Below are positions 52,841 to 54,684 of a DNA stretch of 54,684 nucleotides, piece by piece; position 1 is the stretch's first letter; each line of letters begins with the position of its first letter. The stretch lies in the NCBI GenBank assembly GCA_938040725.1, contig CALHZX010000117.1, positions 1-54,684 of the forward strand. The letters run 5' to 3'. The notes below the pieces were generated by a model that was not told the DNA's origin, made no database searches, and saw only the letters and a list, made by a program, of their open reading frames with translations. The position numbers were made by a program, and so were the translations under genes. Origin of the DNA: an uncultured Actinomyces sp. Its GTDB lineage: Bacteria > Actinomycetota > Actinomycetes > Actinomycetales > Actinomycetaceae.

Positions 52841-54450
52841 AGCGGACACCCGGCGACGAGGCTCGGCCCGCTCTGCCCGCCATCCCAGGTCTCCAAATCG
52901 ATTGACGACGAGGCGTCACGCGTGGAAAGCAGCTGGCGCACCGTCGCGACCGTGTAGGGGCCGTCATCATCGCGAGAGACGAGCAGTCGCCACGACTGCC
53001 CTCCCCCACGCGCTGCCTCAGCCAGGGCCTCGGCGATTCCTTCGGGATCCCCGTCCAGCGGTAGCTGGGCGGTCGTCCATGCCGACAGCGCGTCGTGGGC
53101 GCCGTCGCGCAGCATCCGCGCGAGCGTCGGAGCCGCCGCAAGGCCCCCTGGCTGCGGGACAAAAAGCGGGGCACACGCGCGGGCGACCGCAAGGACTCCG
53201 AGATCATCGCTGCTGGCTGCCCGCAGAATCGCGGGCACTCCGGGCGCCGGAGCGGGAAGGACAGAGGCAACGGTACCGACTAGCGCGGCGCTGGCCTCGT
53301 CGCAGGGGGCCACGAGGGTGACGCCCGTACGCGAGGCCGCTGCGGAGACGATGCCGGCCGCGTCGACCGCGCTGGGCTCCAGGAAGACGACCGCGCCAGC
53401 GCGTGCCAGGTCCTCCACGAGGCCGGGGGCGCGCGTGCAGGCAATGACGCGGGCTCGCTCGACTCGGCGCATGGGACGGCGCTGGAGCAGGCGAACCCCG
53501 CGGTGCGTCAGCCCCTCGTCGGCCAGCTCGTCAATGCCGATCTGCGCATCCGGGCGCGCGTCGCTGACCTGGAAACGCACGACCTGCCCCGACGTCGGAT
53601 GGGCCGCCAGCGGCGCGGAGGTGTCCACATGCAGGCGCCACTCCCCCATGCCGAACAGGTCGACGCGCCCCACGTAGGACAGACGCGCGCCCAAGCCGGA
53701 CAGACGCCCCAGCAACGCACGCAGGTCCTCCTGAGTCCCCTCGAGGATAATGTCCACCGTGAAATCGCGTCCCGGCGGAGGCGAGGCCGGCTCCGGTGCG
53801 CGCGACTGACGGCGCGCCAGGTCCGCCAGCATCGCCGTGAACGACTGCAAGATGCCCGCGTCTGCGCGCATCGACGCGTCAATGCAGGCCAGGACCAGGG
53901 CAATGAAGGCACCGCCCGGGTCGATGCGCCCCGTCGACTCGTTCGTCGCATCCACCAGGCCAATCTGAGCCTGACTCGAAAAGTAGGAGAACACGTCCTC
54001 CACATCGGGCAGCGTGGGCCCCAGCTCCGCAAGCTCGCGCACGGCGCCGCCCAGCATCTCCGCCAGGGCATCCGACCACCCAATGTAGGAAGACGTCGGA
54101 ACCAACGACGAGGCGAGCATGCGGCGCAGGGCTACCGGTGTCACCTCGCGGTCCTCCCCCAGGGCCCCGGCCCAGGCTTCGAAGAGGCCAGCCAACGCGA
54201 CCCCGCTGTGCCCAATACCCCGGCGGATAAGCGTCTCCACGCCAGCCTCAAGAGCCACACGCAGGTGGGCGCGAGGCTCCAGGGAGTCCATCGCGGCAGC
54301 GAGCGCAGCCATCGTTGCCGCCGCATTCGTCCCCGTATCGCAGTCCGCCCCATCCCAGCCATCAAGGTCGTCAAGAAAGGGCGCGAGCCTCGCTGCCTCC
54401 TCGGCACCGGCACGACAGGCCTCGATGATAACCGCTGCGTTGAGCTCCAT
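52837..54450 (-). CDS. DAK2-domain protein, FakA-like and divergent
   Basis: 537 residues. Actinobacterial genomes often place a DAK2/FakA-like gene before recG, as here. The N-terminal DAK2 nucleotide-site motif is ADCDTGTNAA, keeping both Asp and the TGTN of the usual DGDTGTN but with Cys for Gly. The second motif is altered, reading RRGIGHSGVALAG where FakA has GARGNSGV. The C-terminal part (about 230-537) resembles the FakA lipid-kinase-linked region with a variable linker. Fatty-acid kinase A (with FakB/DegV partners) phosphorylates fatty acids; whether this protein is active is uncertain. No signal peptide. Confidence 0.8.
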   Translation of the reverse strand: MELNAAVIIEACRAGAEEAARLAPFLDDLDGWDGADCDTGTNAAATMAALAAAMDSLEPRAHLRVALEAGVETLIRRGIGHSGVALAGLFEAWAGALGEDREVTPVALRRMLASSLVPTSSYIGWSDALAEMLGGAVRELAELGPTLPDVEDVFSYFSSQAQIGLVDATNESTGRIDPGGAFIALVLACIDASMRADAGILQSFTAMLADLARRQSRAPEPASPPPGRDFTVDIILEGTQEDLRALLGRLSGLGARLSYVGRVDLFGMGEWRLHVDTSAPLAAHPTSGQVVRFQVSDARPDAQIGIDELADEGLTHRGVRLLQRRPMRRVERARVIACTRAPGLVEDLARAGAVVFLEPSAVDAAGIVSAAASRTGVTLVAPCDEASAALVGTVASVLPAPAPGVPAILRAASSDDLGVLAVARACAPLFVPQPGGLAAAPTLARMLRDGAHDALSAWTTAQLPLDGDPEGIAEALAEAARGGGQSWRLLVSRDDDGPYTVATVRQLLSTRDASSSIDLETWDGGQSGPSLVAGCPL

Positions 54451-54529
54451 GACTCCCCTTTCCTCCCCGTCCTATTCTCCCCGCGAAGGTTGCTGTGTGC
54501 GACCTGACACGACCGATCACGCGTGCGAC

Positions 54530-54559
54530 TTGTTGAAAGCGCGCATCATCCGCTATTCT
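54530..54559 (+). promoter_or_regulatory. Probable rpmB promoter
   Basis: TTGTTG (54530-54535) and TATTCT (54554-54559), spacer 18 bp, about 95 bp before the rpmB start. The leader between contains a hairpin-forming CCCCGC...GTGGGG (around 54599-54614). The rest of 54451-54654 holds no gene. Confidence 0.55.
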
Positions 54560-54654
54560 GTCATGGTTGCCTTCGGTTCAAGCACCGGAGGATGCGTTCC
54601 CCGCGACCGTGGGGAGCCAAAGACTGAACTGGAAGACATACCGAGGAGAACATC

Positions 54655-54684
54655 GTGGCTGCCGTTTGTGACGTGTGCGGTAAG
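54655..54684 (+). CDS. rpmB: 50S ribosomal protein L28, start only
   Basis: Ten codons before the window ends: MAAVCDVCGK, with the CxxC of the zinc-type L28 N-terminus. GTG start with GAGGAGAA 6-13 nt upstream. Divergent from the DAK2-recG operon, as rpmB is in mycobacteria and relatives. The gene continues past the window. Confidence 0.9.
   Translation, partial: MAAVCDVCGK

Overview
The window is chromosomal DNA from a high-GC actinobacterium, most likely an Actinomycetaceae member (Schaalia/Actinomyces type; inference from gene order and protein style). Pointers are a translational ileS T-box of the actinobacterial ultrashort type, a SepIVA-like gene beside yceD-rnc, the order DAK2-recG-rsmD-coaD, a large RNase E, a cydABDC block, many GTG starts, and apparently leaderless genes with a TANNNT box 6-7 nt before the start codon. 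Anaerobic glycerol-3-phosphate dehydrogenase (glpABC), an oxygen-sensitive sulfatase maturase and cytochrome bd oxidase together suggest a facultative anaerobe. A secreted fucosidase and a sulfatase suggest a mucosal, host-glycan niche.

Layout. 1-3540: ileS (minus) with its T-box leader. 3706-5564: a two-gene UPF0718 permease/TIGR03943 membrane module. 5578-12172: the most distinctive block, with a CRP-like dyad, an MFS sugar porter, a sulfatase lacking a signal peptide, a hairpin, then the overlapping genes ROK regulator, anaerobic sulfatase-maturing radical SAM enzyme and TauE/SafE anion exporter. 12180-14448: a single-pass low-complexity membrane protein, a broken lipoprotein gene and an SDR oxidoreductase. 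14513-18626: glpABC (minus) behind a palindromic operator. 18893-23606: two metallopeptidases (M13 PepO-like, M1 PepN-like). 23663-24900: a decayed IS1249-like element between two terminators. 24964-25036: tRNA-Ala(GGC). 25174-31703 (minus): rplU-rpmA, then obgE-proB-proA-nadD-rsfS-histidine phosphatase. 31923-34703: rne (minus). 35115-42986: cydA-cydB, then cydD-cydC-histidine kinase. 43089-46595: a surface GH29 fucosidase (minus). 46848-54450 (minus): response regulator, rnc, yceD, sepIVA, coaD, rsmD, recG and a DAK2 gene. 54655-end: start of rpmB (plus).

How the genes may work together. In the 5.6-12.2 kb block the porter would import a small sulfated compound, the cytoplasmic sulfatase would release sulfate after its active-site Cys61 is converted to formylglycine by the radical SAM enzyme, TauE/SafE would export sulfate or sulfite, and the ROK protein would sense a sugar. 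The family calls are solid; the combined pathway and its substrate are inference. The cyd genes with an attached GAF-domain histidine kinase, and a NarL/DevR-type regulator 3.9 kb away beyond the fucosidase gene, look like a respiration or redox control unit.

At least thirteen gene pairs overlap by 4 nt (ATGA or GTGA), so translational coupling is a general feature here. I saw no rRNA genes, CRISPR array, prophage or replication origin.
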